Of a DNA stretch of 61,989 nucleotides, positions 34,544 to 42,111 are shown in pieces; position 1 is the first letter of the stretch, and each line of letters opens with the position of its first letter. Position numbers and translations under genes: made by a program. The notes under the pieces are model-generated. The model was not told the DNA's origin and did no database searches. It saw only the letters and a program-made list of their open reading frames with translations. The DNA is from Actinomycetes bacterium (GTDB lineage Bacteria; Actinomycetota; Thermoleophilia; Gaiellales; F1-60-MAGs149): assembly GCA_025360225.1 (NCBI GenBank), contig JANYCN010000030.1, forward strand, positions 1-61,989, written 5' to 3'.

Positions 34544-36244
34544 ATGGCCGCCCTCCCCTCGGCGTTCCCGCCGCCGTTCCGCTCCGCCGACCACGTGAGC
34601 AGGCCGGCCGGTCCGGTTGACCTGCGGATCGACGTCGGCGTCGCGATCGTCGGCGCCGGGCCGGGTGGCCTCGCCTGCGCGACCCGCCTCGGTCAGCTCC
34701 TTGCCGACGACCGAGCGACGATGGAGCGCCTCGGAGACGTGCCGATCGCGGTGCTTGAGAAAGGGAAGGCGCCCGGGTCGCACGCGCTCTCGGGCGCGAT
34801 CGTCAACCCGTCAGCGCTCCGCGACCTCTATCCTGGCGTGGCGCTCGAGAGCATGCCGACGTTCGGGCCGGTGACGCGCGAGGCGGTCTACTTCGCACCG
34901 TCGGCGCGTCGCGCGCTGCGCCTGCCGACGCCGCCGCCGTTTCACAACAAGGGCAACTGGATCTTCTCGCTCTCGCGGCTGACTCGGTGGATGGCCGAGC
35001 AGGCGGAGGAGCTCGGCGTGATGGTGCTGCCGGAGACGTCGGCGGAGACGCTGCTGGTCGCCGACGGCGGCGTACGCGGTGTCCGCACAGCAGCGATGGG
35101 ACTCGGCAGGGCCGGTGAGCAGCGTTCCGGGTCGGCACCGCCGACCGAGGTGATGGCGCGCGCGACGGTCCTCGCCGAGGGCACGCAGGGGCACCTACGG
35201 GGCGTCGCGCTCGACCACTTCGGCGTCACCTCGCGCTTCCCGCAGATCTACGCCCTCGGCGTCAAGGAGGTGTGGAGGGTCGCCCGCCCGCTCGACCGGA
35301 TCATCCACACGCTTGGCTGGCCGCTGCGGTTCTCCGCCCGTTACGGCGAGGTCGGCGGCTCGTTCATCTACCCGATGGGCCCGGAGCACATCTGCATCGG
35401 GTTCGTCACTGGGCTCGAGTACAGCGACTACAACCTCTCACCGCACGACCTGCTGCAGGAGCTGAAGACGCACCCGCTCGTGGCGCGGCTGATCGATGGC
35501 GGCGAGCGCGTCTCCTGGGGCGCGAAGACGATCCCCGAAGGCGGCTGGTTCTCGGTGCCTGACACGCTGGCGCTCCCGGGAGCGGTCGTCGTCGGCGACT
35601 CCGCCGGCCTCGTGAACGTGCCGAAGCTGAAGGGCGTGCACTACGCGATGCGCTCGGGGATGCTCGCCGCCGAAGCGATCTACGCCGCGCTGAAGGGCGG
35701 TGGTGACCTCTCCCAGCCGGGTGCGCTCGCGAGCTACGACACCGCCGTGCGTTCGAGCCACATCAAGCGCGACCTGTGGAAGGTGCGCAACATGCGCCAG
35801 GCCCTCTCGCGCGGGCTGATCGCCGGAGGGCAGTACGCGGGAGCGATGGACGCGACGCGTGGGGTCCTCCCCGGCGGTGCTTGGGGGCACCACGCGGACG
35901 CGGCGATCGACATGGTCGATCACGGTCGCGCGTTCGCAGCGCCGGACGGCAAGGTGACGTTCGACAAGCTCTCGAGCGTGTTCGCGTCGGGAAACCGCAC
36001 CCGTGACGACCAGCCAAACCACATCCGCATCGTCGAGCGCGTCCCCGTCGACCTCGCCCGCACGTGGGTGAACATGTGCCCGGCGGCGGTGTACGAGATC
36101 GTCGAGGGCTCGGAGACGACCGACGGCATGGTGCGCGTCGCGACGGCACCGTCGAACTGCGTGCAGTGCGGGGCGATCACCGCCAAGGGAGGACGCCTGA
36201 CCCCTCCCGAAGGTGGCTCAGGCCCCGAGTACTCGTTGATGTAA
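34544..36244 (+). CDS. etfD: Electron-transfer-flavoprotein:quinone oxidoreductase
   Basis: 566 residues. FAD fold VAIVGAGPGGLACATRLG, then LEKGKAPGSHALSGAIVN, HNKGNWIFSLSRLTRWMAEQ, GVKEVWRV and GDSAGLVNVPKLKGVHYAMRSG match ETF:QO, which passes electrons from acyl-CoA and amine dehydrogenases via ETF to the quinone pool. The C-terminal iron-sulfur region is modified: MCPAAVYE keeps the first Cys, but the CVxCxxC motif reads CVQCGAI, losing the last Cys, before LTPPEGGSGPEY. It may carry a 3Cys or altered cluster. It is the likely acceptor for the amine dehydrogenases downstream. Confidence 0.88.
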   Translation: MAALPSAFPPPFRSADHVSRPAGPVDLRIDVGVAIVGAGPGGLACATRLGQLLADDRATMERLGDVPIAVLEKGKAPGSHALSGAIVNPSALRDLYPGVALESMPTFGPVTREAVYFAPSARRALRLPTPPPFHNKGNWIFSLSRLTRWMAEQAEELGVMVLPETSAETLLVADGGVRGVRTAAMGLGRAGEQRSGSAPPTEVMARATVLAEGTQGHLRGVALDHFGVTSRFPQIYALGVKEVWRVARPLDRIIHTLGWPLRFSARYGEVGGSFIYPMGPEHICIGFVTGLEYSDYNLSPHDLLQELKTHPLVARLIDGGERVSWGAKTIPEGGWFSVPDTLALPGAVVVGDSAGLVNVPKLKGVHYAMRSGMLAAEAIYAALKGGGDLSQPGALASYDTAVRSSHIKRDLWKVRNMRQALSRGLIAGGQYAGAMDATRGVLPGGAWGHHADAAIDMVDHGRAFAAPDGKVTFDKLSSVFASGNRTRDDQPNHIRIVERVPVDLARTWVNMCPAAVYEIVEGSETTDGMVRVATAPSNCVQCGAITAKGGRLTPPEGGSGPEYSLM

Positions 36245-36245
36245 C

Positions 36246-36932
36246 GTGATCGCCGAGGTTCGCGACTCTGACCGGTTCGGTCGTCACGGCTGGTTCGACG
36301 GCCCTGCCGCCGGCTACCCCGAGGCCGCCGCCCGCTGGGTCGACGACGGGGTGGTCGATCACTACGCCTACGTCGGCGCCGACGACCTGTGGGACTGGCT
36401 CCGGCTCTCGTTCGCGATCCAGCAGGTCTACGCAGAGATCGCGACGCGGGACGTCGAGGACGCGATCGTCCCGGTCGGCGTCGAGATCCGTGAGGGCGGG
36501 GTGGAGGACATCGAGCACGCGCTCGCGCTCGCTAACCTGATTCACGACGTACAGGTCGCCTCGCCGGTCCTCTCGTGGTATCCCGATGAGGACGACGCGA
36601 CGATGCGCGCCGACTGGCTCGCGTCGCTCGATCGCGACCACTACCTGCTCGCGCTCCGCTCGGGCCGCCCTGTCGGCATGGCGCTCGTCGCGACGCGCGC
36701 ACCGGTGGCAGAGCTGGTCGTCATGGCAACCGTCCCCGACGAGCGCGGGGTCGGCTCGGGCCTCGCACTCCTCGCCCTCGTCGCGGAGGTCGCGGCGCGG
36801 GAGGACTGCACGAGCATCGAGACGGACTGGCGGATTGCGAACCCGTACGCCTCGCGCTTCTGGCCCGCGCGCGGGTTCGAGACCGTCGCCTATCGCATGG
36901 TACGTCATGTGCGTGGTATACCCATTTCATGA
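36246..36932 (+). CDS. GNAT-family N-acetyltransferase
   Basis: 228 residues from GTG 36246. The N-terminal about 75 residues are an extra region not typical of GNAT; the acetyltransferase fold follows, with AELVVMATVPDERGVGSGLALLALV carrying the acetyl-CoA-binding V(P)xxRGxGxGxxL motif and a C-terminal NPYASRFWPARGFETVAYRM strand. Substrate unknown. Its stop overlaps the start of the frameshifted antitoxin gene (ATGA). Confidence 0.85.
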   Translation: MIAEVRDSDRFGRHGWFDGPAAGYPEAAARWVDDGVVDHYAYVGADDLWDWLRLSFAIQQVYAEIATRDVEDAIVPVGVEIREGGVEDIEHALALANLIHDVQVASPVLSWYPDEDDATMRADWLASLDRDHYLLALRSGRPVGMALVATRAPVAELVVMATVPDERGVGSGLALLALVAEVAAREDCTSIETDWRIANPYASRFWPARGFETVAYRMVRHVRGIPIS

Positions 36933-37188
36933 GTACGCGCCTGCAGGTCGTGATCGATGAGGAGGAGCTCGCGCGGTACCAGGGCTCAGCCGCAGCGAGC
37001 GGGCTGAACTCTCCGAGTGGGTGCGTCGCGCTCTTCGCGACGCCGCGGCGAGCCGGTCGCCGACGTCGCCCGAGCGACGGCTTGCTGTGATTCGCGCCGC
37101 GCTCGAGGTGAACGGCGAGGATCCGCCCGACATCGCGCAGATGCCGAGCGAGATCGAGGCCGGGTATCGCACGGGGCCGCAGGCGTGA
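36929..37188 (+). pseudogene. VapB-like ribbon-helix-helix antitoxin with an apparent frameshift
   Basis: ATG overlaps the GNAT stop. The first frame gives MSTRLQVVIDEEELARYQG, the N-terminal strand of a ribbon-helix-helix antitoxin, then goes astray. The family-like continuation SRSERAELSEWVRRALRDA, ERRLAVIRAALE and DIAQMPSEIEAGY lies in another frame, ending at the TGA 37186-37188. Adding one G in the run at 36981-36983 restores a single frame. The reconstructed protein would be about 86 aa and would overlap the toxin start by GTGA. Real frameshift or base-call error cannot be told from sequence. Confidence 0.7.
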
Positions 37189-37580
37189 GCGTCTTCGTCG
37201 ACTGCAACGTCCCGATGTACCTGATCGGCAGACCCCACCCGCGTCGCGACGACGTTGAGCTCGCGCTGCGCCGGCTCACGACCGGGAGCGTCCGGCTCGT
37301 GACGAGCGCCGCGGTCTTCCAGGAGGTCCTGCAGCGCTACAGCGGCCTCGGGCGCCTCGACCTCCTGCAGCGCGCCTTTGACACCCTGCTCGGCCTCGTC
37401 GACGACGTGTTTGACGTCACGCTCGACGATGTCGACGTCGCGCGTGACGTGGTTCGCTCGTATCCGGTCTCGGCACGAGACGCGCTCCACGTCGGCGTCA
37501 TGCGCCGCCATCGCGTGACCCGTATCCTGTCGCTCGACCGTGGCTTCGACGCGGTTCCGGGAATCGATCGGCTCGGCTGA
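37185..37580 (+). CDS. PIN-domain (VapC-type) ribonuclease toxin
   Basis: 131 residues. Four acidic PIN residues are present: Asp in VFVDCNV, Glu in AVFQEVLQRY, Asp in SARDALHVGVM and Asp in LSLDRGFD. These bind Mg for RNA cleavage. GTG overlaps the antitoxin stop. If the upstream frameshift is real, an intact toxin would stand beside a broken antitoxin, so its activity or neutralisation by another antitoxin is an open question. Confidence 0.85.
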   Translation: MSVFVDCNVPMYLIGRPHPRRDDVELALRRLTTGSVRLVTSAAVFQEVLQRYSGLGRLDLLQRAFDTLLGLVDDVFDVTLDDVDVARDVVRSYPVSARDALHVGVMRRHRVTRILSLDRGFDAVPGIDRLG

Positions 37581-37584
37581 CGGC

Positions 37585-38913
37585 ATGCTGAGCGGCGGGC
37601 CGAGCTACTGGTTCCACGCGATCGGCGGGCTTCCCGTGCCGCGTCCGGCGCTGCCTGGGGCGATCGACGTCGACGTCGCGATCGTCGGCGGTGGTCTCAC
37701 CGGGCTGTGGACGGCGTACGAGCTGAAGCGTGCTGATCCCGCCCTGCGGATCGCGATCCTCGAGGCGCGGGTCGCCGGGTATGGCGCGTCGGGACGCAAC
37801 GGCGGCTGGCTCTGCGGCGCCCTCGCCGGCGCCTCAGACGACCGGTCGCGGCGGGCGATCGAGGAGACGGTGGTGGAGGTTGGCCGCGTCTGCCGCGCTG
37901 AGGAGATCGACGCCGACTACGTGCACGCCGGCGCGATCACCGTCGCAACGACGCCGGTGCAGCTCGCGCACCTGCGCCGCGATCCTCTGCGGGATGGCGA
38001 CGTCTGGCTGACGCCGGGCGAGCTCGGCCAGCGCGTCCGGGTCGCCGGCGCGCTCGGCGCGGTGTTCCGACCCCACTACGCCCGCGCGCAGCCCGCGAAG
38101 CTCAGCGTCGGGCTCGCGCAGGTCGTCGAACGCCTCGGCGTCGTGATCTACGAGGATACCGCCGCCGTGGCGATTGCGCCAGGGCGGGTGCACACGCTCC
38201 GCGGCGACGTGCGCGCGAGCTGGGTCGTGTGCGCCACGGAGGGATACACCGGCTCGCTCGCAGGAATGGCGCGTCGGCTCGCGCCGATCCGCTCGACGAT
38301 GGTCGTCACCGATCCGCTCTCTGACGCCGCGTGGGCGGAGATCGGCTGGTCGGCGAACGAGCTCATCGACGACTGCTCGAACACGTTCGTCTACATCCAG
38401 CGCACCGCCGACGGGCGGATCGCCCTCGGTGGTCGGGCGAAACCGATCCACTTCCGCTCGCGTACGGACGCATTCGGCGAGGTTGAGGGATGGGCGATCC
38501 GCCGGAACACCGCCAGGCTGCATGAGCTGTTCCCCGCGGCACGGTGCACCAGGATCGCCCATGCATGGTCGGGGGTGATCGGCGCGCCGCGCAACTGGAC
38601 GCTCGGCGTCAACGCCGATCCCGTGACACGGATCGCGACGGCAGGCGGCTACGTCGGGCTCGGCTTCGCTGCTACCAACCTCGGCGGGCGGATCCTCTCC
38701 GACCTGATCCGTGGCGAGCGAAGCGACCTGACGACGCTGCCGTTCGTCAACCAGCCTCCTTCCCGTCGCTGGGAACCGGAGCCGTTGCGCTACGTCGGCG
38801 CCGGAGTCGTCTACGCACTGATGCGCCAGGCCGAACGCAACGAGACACGCACCGGGCGATCATCGCAGCTCGCCCGCCTCGCCTACGCCCTGTCGGGATG
38901 GCACCGGCACTGA
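37585..38913 (+). CDS. FAD-dependent oxidase, PuuB-like (gamma-glutamylputrescine oxidase family)
   Basis: 442 residues from ATG 37585. MLSGGPSYWFHAIGG, then VDVAIVGGGLTGLWTAYELK (FAD fold) and YGASGRNGGWLCG match the DAO family branch typified by PuuB. The C-terminal FAD contact is TAGGYVGLGFAATNLGG. It is paralogous to 47615-49000 over its full length, including the SYWFHA start and RRWEPEP near the end. Likely oxidises a secondary or glutamylated amine. Confidence 0.88.
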   Translation: MLSGGPSYWFHAIGGLPVPRPALPGAIDVDVAIVGGGLTGLWTAYELKRADPALRIAILEARVAGYGASGRNGGWLCGALAGASDDRSRRAIEETVVEVGRVCRAEEIDADYVHAGAITVATTPVQLAHLRRDPLRDGDVWLTPGELGQRVRVAGALGAVFRPHYARAQPAKLSVGLAQVVERLGVVIYEDTAAVAIAPGRVHTLRGDVRASWVVCATEGYTGSLAGMARRLAPIRSTMVVTDPLSDAAWAEIGWSANELIDDCSNTFVYIQRTADGRIALGGRAKPIHFRSRTDAFGEVEGWAIRRNTARLHELFPAARCTRIAHAWSGVIGAPRNWTLGVNADPVTRIATAGGYVGLGFAATNLGGRILSDLIRGERSDLTTLPFVNQPPSRRWEPEPLRYVGAGVVYALMRQAERNETRTGRSSQLARLAYALSGWHRH

Positions 38914-38933
38914 TCGTCGTGGACGCCATGTGC

Positions 38934-38939
38934 TACGCT
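38934..38939 (+). promoter_or_regulatory. Putative -10 box (TACGCT) for the Phd-VapC pair
   Basis: GCTACGCTT with TACGCT ending 9 bp before the TTG at 38949. GTGCTACGCTTGAAGCAC at 38931-38947 is also an imperfect inverted repeat (GTGCT...AGCAC), possibly the antitoxin's operator. Confidence 0.4.
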
Positions 38940-38948
38940 TGAAGCACA

Positions 38949-39212
38949 TTGCGTTCGGTCGGGATCAGATCGCTCAAACAGAACGCCTCGCGTGTCGTGG
39001 CGGACGTTGTGGCGGGCGAGACGATCGTCGTCACCGACCACGGAAGGCCTGTCGCGCAGCTCGTGCCTTGGCGTCCATCCACCCTGGACACGCTCCGCGC
39101 AACCGGGCGCGTGTCGACGCCGGTCGGGCACGTGTGCGATCTCCCGTCACCGTCCGAGGGCGGGAACCTGACCGAGGCGCTCCTTGCGATGCGCGCCGAG
39201 GATGAACGCTGA
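38949..39212 (+). CDS. Phd/YefM-type antitoxin
   Basis: 87 residues from a TTG. SVGIRSLKQNASRVVADVVAGE followed by IVVTDHGRPVAQLVPW is the standard Phd/YefM DNA-binding and dimerisation domain; the C-terminal tail (LTEALLAMRAEDE) would wrap the toxin. Its stop overlaps the toxin start. It is predicted to repress its own promoter. Confidence 0.88.
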   Translation: MRSVGIRSLKQNASRVVADVVAGETIVVTDHGRPVAQLVPWRPSTLDTLRATGRVSTPVGHVCDLPSPSEGGNLTEALLAMRAEDER

Positions 39213-39625
39213 CCGCGCTGTACCTCGACAGCTCGGCTGCGACGAAACTCGTCCTCCGCGAGCCGGAGACCGACGCGCTTCGTTCGGCACTCGTCCAGCG
39301 AACCCTCGTCTCATCGACGCTCCTTCGCGTCGAGCTCGTTCGCGCGGTGCGGCGTCACCGCCCCGACCTGCTCGCCTACGTGCGCGACCTGATCGCGCGG
39401 ATCGAGCTGGTTGAGCCTGCCGAGCGGGTGTGGGAGGTGGCGGCGAGTCTCGAGCCCTCGACCATGCGGACGCTCGAATCGCTGCACCTTGCCACGGCGG
39501 TCGAGCTCGGCACCTCGATCGAGGCGGTGGTCACCTACGATACGCGGATGGTTGTCGCCGCTCGTGGAGCAGGGTTCCACGTCCTGCACCCCGGCGTGGA
39601 GCATGCCGGCGCACCGTTCGCGTGA
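39209..39625 (+). CDS. vapC: VapC-type PIN toxin, apparent CTG start
   Basis: 138 residues. PIN acidic residues: Asp in ALYLDSSAATKL near the N-terminus, Glu in LRVELVRAV, Glu in TLESLHLATA (usually Asp), Asp in VTYDTRM. An in-frame stop at 39203-39205 leaves no ATG, GTG or TTG before the catalytic Asp, so the start is probably the CTG at 39209 overlapping the antitoxin TGA (CTGA). The downstream FAD-GcvT gene overlaps its stop (GTGA), placing the module inside the amine-catabolism operon. Confidence 0.8.
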   Translation: MTALYLDSSAATKLVLREPETDALRSALVQRTLVSSTLLRVELVRAVRRHRPDLLAYVRDLIARIELVEPAERVWEVAASLEPSTMRTLESLHLATAVELGTSIEAVVTYDTRMVVAARGAGFHVLHPGVEHAGAPFA

Positions 39626-42111
39626 GCGTCGTGGACAACCTTCTCGAGAAGGGCCTGAGCGCAACCGCTTTCGACCCTGACGCGGCAAGGCGACCACTGC
39701 CGGGACGGGCGCGTACGGTCGTGATCGGCGCCGGCATCGTCGGCTCGAGCGTCGCGCACCACCTCGCGGCGCTCGGCGAGCGTGACGTGGTCCTGCTCGA
39801 GAGGCACTCGGTCGCTGCCGGCACGAGCTGGCACGCGGCAGGGCTCGTCTCGCGCGGTCGCGGCACGCGGATGCTCACTGCCCTCGCGGACTACGGGATG
39901 GGCTTCTACCGCCAGCTCTCGACGGTGTCCGGGATCGATGTAGGTCTGCGCCAGCCCGGCTCGATCCTGCTCGCACGGACGCCGGAGCGCGTCACCGAGC
40001 TGCGCTACGCCGACGGCGTCGCGCGACACGCAGGGATCCCGAGCGAGATGATCACGCCCGAACGCGTCGCCGAGCTGCACCCGCTTGCGAGCACGACCAG
40101 GCTCGTCGGCGGTCTCCACCAGCCCGACGACGGTCACCTCAATCCCGGCCGCGCCGCGCTCGCGATCGCGGCGCTCGCCCACCGCGGCGGCGTGACGATC
40201 CGTGAAGGGGTGACCGTCACCGGCATCGCCGCCTCCGCCGGCCGGATCCGCGCCGTGCTCACGACCGACGGTGAGGTCGAGTGCGAGACGGTCGTCCTCG
40301 CCACCGGGCTGTGGACACGCGACCTCGCAGCGACCTGCGGTGCAGCCGTGCCGATCTGGCCCGCCGCCCACCTCCACGTGCGCACCGCTCCCGTTGCCGG
40401 CGCCGAGGAGCCGCTCCCGGTGCTGCGCGACCTCGACGGCTACCTGTACGTGCGGACGCACGCCGGCTCGCTGCTCGTCGGCGCGTTCGAGTCGAACGGC
40501 AAGCCGCTCGACCCGCAGAGCCTGCCAGGGTCGTTCGCGTTCGGCGAGCTCGCCCCCGACTGGGATCACTTCGCGCCGATCCGGGCTCTTGCGGAGGAAC
40601 GCGTGCCGGTGCTGCGCGACAGCGAGTACGTGCGCTTCCTCAACGCGCCCGAGTCGTTCACGCCAGACACCGCCTTCTGCCTCGGCGAGACCGCCGAGGT
40701 CGCGGGCCTCTACGTCGCCGCCGGCTTCAACAGCCAGGGCATCATCTACGCGCCCGGTGCCGGGCGAGCGCTCGCCGAGTGGATCGTCGAGGGTGCGCCG
40801 ACGTTCGACGCGGGTAGCGTCGACGTGCAGCGATTCTCGCCACTGCAGGCGACGCGGCGCTACCTCCACGCTCGCACGGTCGAGAGCCTCGGCAACCTCT
40901 ACGCGATGCACTGGCCCCACCTCCAGCCAACGACCGCGCGTGATCTGCGCCGGACGCCGCTTCACGACCGCGTCGACGCCGCCGGCGCGGTGTTCGGCGA
41001 GATGACCGGGTACGAGCGCGCGAACTGGTACGCCATCCCGGGTCAGCCGCGGGAGTACGTGTACAGCTACGGCCGTCAGAGCTGGTTCGAGCGGGCCGGG
41101 GAGGAGCACCGGGCGGCGCGCGAGTCGGTTGCCGTGTTCGACCTCTCGACCTTCAGCAAGGTCGAGATCGCCGGCCCCGAGGCCCTCGCGTTGCTCCAGC
41201 ACCTCTGCACCGCCAACGTCGACGTCGCCGTCGGGCGCGTGGTGTACACGCTGATGCTGAACGCGCGTGGCGGCATCGTCCTTGACGGCACGATCACCCG
41301 GCTTACAGAGGACCGCTTCCTCGTCGTCACGCCGACCGCCGCCCACACGAGGACCCTGGCGCTGCTGCAGCGCGCCGCGAGCGGGCGTGCGGTGAGCGTG
41401 GTCGACCGAACGGCAGGCCTTGCGACGATCGCGGTGATGGGGCCCTCCTCGCGCGAGCTGCTCGCCCGTATCACCGACGCCGACCTGTCGACAGGGGCGC
41501 TGCCGTGGGGACGCGCCGCGGAGATCGAGGTGGGCCGCGGTCGCGCCCTCTGCCTGCGCGTCAGCTTCGTCGGTGAGCTCGGCTACGAGCTGTACCCGAC
41601 CTCTGACCTCGCGGTCGCGCTCTACGACGACGTCGTCGTTGCTGGCGTCGGGCTCGGGCTCCGCGCCGCTGGCTATCACGCGCTTGACAGCCTCCGCTGC
41701 GAGAAGGGCTACCGCCACCTCGGACACGACATCGGTCCGACCGACGACCCGTACCAGGCGAGCCTCGGTTCCACCGTGCGGCTCGAGAAGGACGGCGGAT
41801 TCGTCGGTCGCGACGCCATCGCCGATCGCGCGGAGGAGCGCCCCGACCGCCGACAGGTATACGTTCGCCTCGACGACCCGGAGCCGTTGCTCCACCACGA
41901 GGAGACGATCTTCCGCGACGGTGAGGCGGTCGGACACGTCACGTCGGGTGCGTATGGACACACGATCGGCGGGGCGTGCGGGCTGGCCTACGTCCGCGGC
42001 GACGTCGCGGCCGGGTCGAGCTTCACGGTCGACTGCGGCGGGCGACCGACGTCGGCGACGGTATCCGACACCCCGTTCTACGACCCGCAGAACGCCCGTC
42101 TCAAGGCGTGA
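39622..42111 (+). CDS. FAD-GcvT fusion, dimethylglycine/sarcosine dehydrogenase-like
   Basis: 829 residues, GTG overlapping the toxin stop. N-terminal FAD oxidoreductase domain: RTVVIGAGIVGSSVAHHLA, then GTSWHAAGLVSRGRG, where the His is at the position covalently flavinylated in dimethylglycine/sarcosine dehydrogenases. From about residue 480 a GcvT-like aminomethyltransferase domain follows (FDLSTFSKVEIAGPEAL, SFVGELGYELY, LRCEKGYRHLGHDI), which moves the released one-carbon unit to tetrahydrofolate. Electrons would go to ETF and ETF:QO (34544). Its 3' end overlaps the XPB gene by 11 bp. Confidence 0.9.
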   Translation: MSVVDNLLEKGLSATAFDPDAARRPLPGRARTVVIGAGIVGSSVAHHLAALGERDVVLLERHSVAAGTSWHAAGLVSRGRGTRMLTALADYGMGFYRQLSTVSGIDVGLRQPGSILLARTPERVTELRYADGVARHAGIPSEMITPERVAELHPLASTTRLVGGLHQPDDGHLNPGRAALAIAALAHRGGVTIREGVTVTGIAASAGRIRAVLTTDGEVECETVVLATGLWTRDLAATCGAAVPIWPAAHLHVRTAPVAGAEEPLPVLRDLDGYLYVRTHAGSLLVGAFESNGKPLDPQSLPGSFAFGELAPDWDHFAPIRALAEERVPVLRDSEYVRFLNAPESFTPDTAFCLGETAEVAGLYVAAGFNSQGIIYAPGAGRALAEWIVEGAPTFDAGSVDVQRFSPLQATRRYLHARTVESLGNLYAMHWPHLQPTTARDLRRTPLHDRVDAAGAVFGEMTGYERANWYAIPGQPREYVYSYGRQSWFERAGEEHRAARESVAVFDLSTFSKVEIAGPEALALLQHLCTANVDVAVGRVVYTLMLNARGGIVLDGTITRLTEDRFLVVTPTAAHTRTLALLQRAASGRAVSVVDRTAGLATIAVMGPSSRELLARITDADLSTGALPWGRAAEIEVGRGRALCLRVSFVGELGYELYPTSDLAVALYDDVVVAGVGLGLRAAGYHALDSLRCEKGYRHLGHDIGPTDDPYQASLGSTVRLEKDGGFVGRDAIADRAEERPDRRQVYVRLDDPEPLLHHEETIFRDGEAVGHVTSGAYGHTIGGACGLAYVRGDVAAGSSFTVDCGGRPTSATVSDTPFYDPQNARLKA

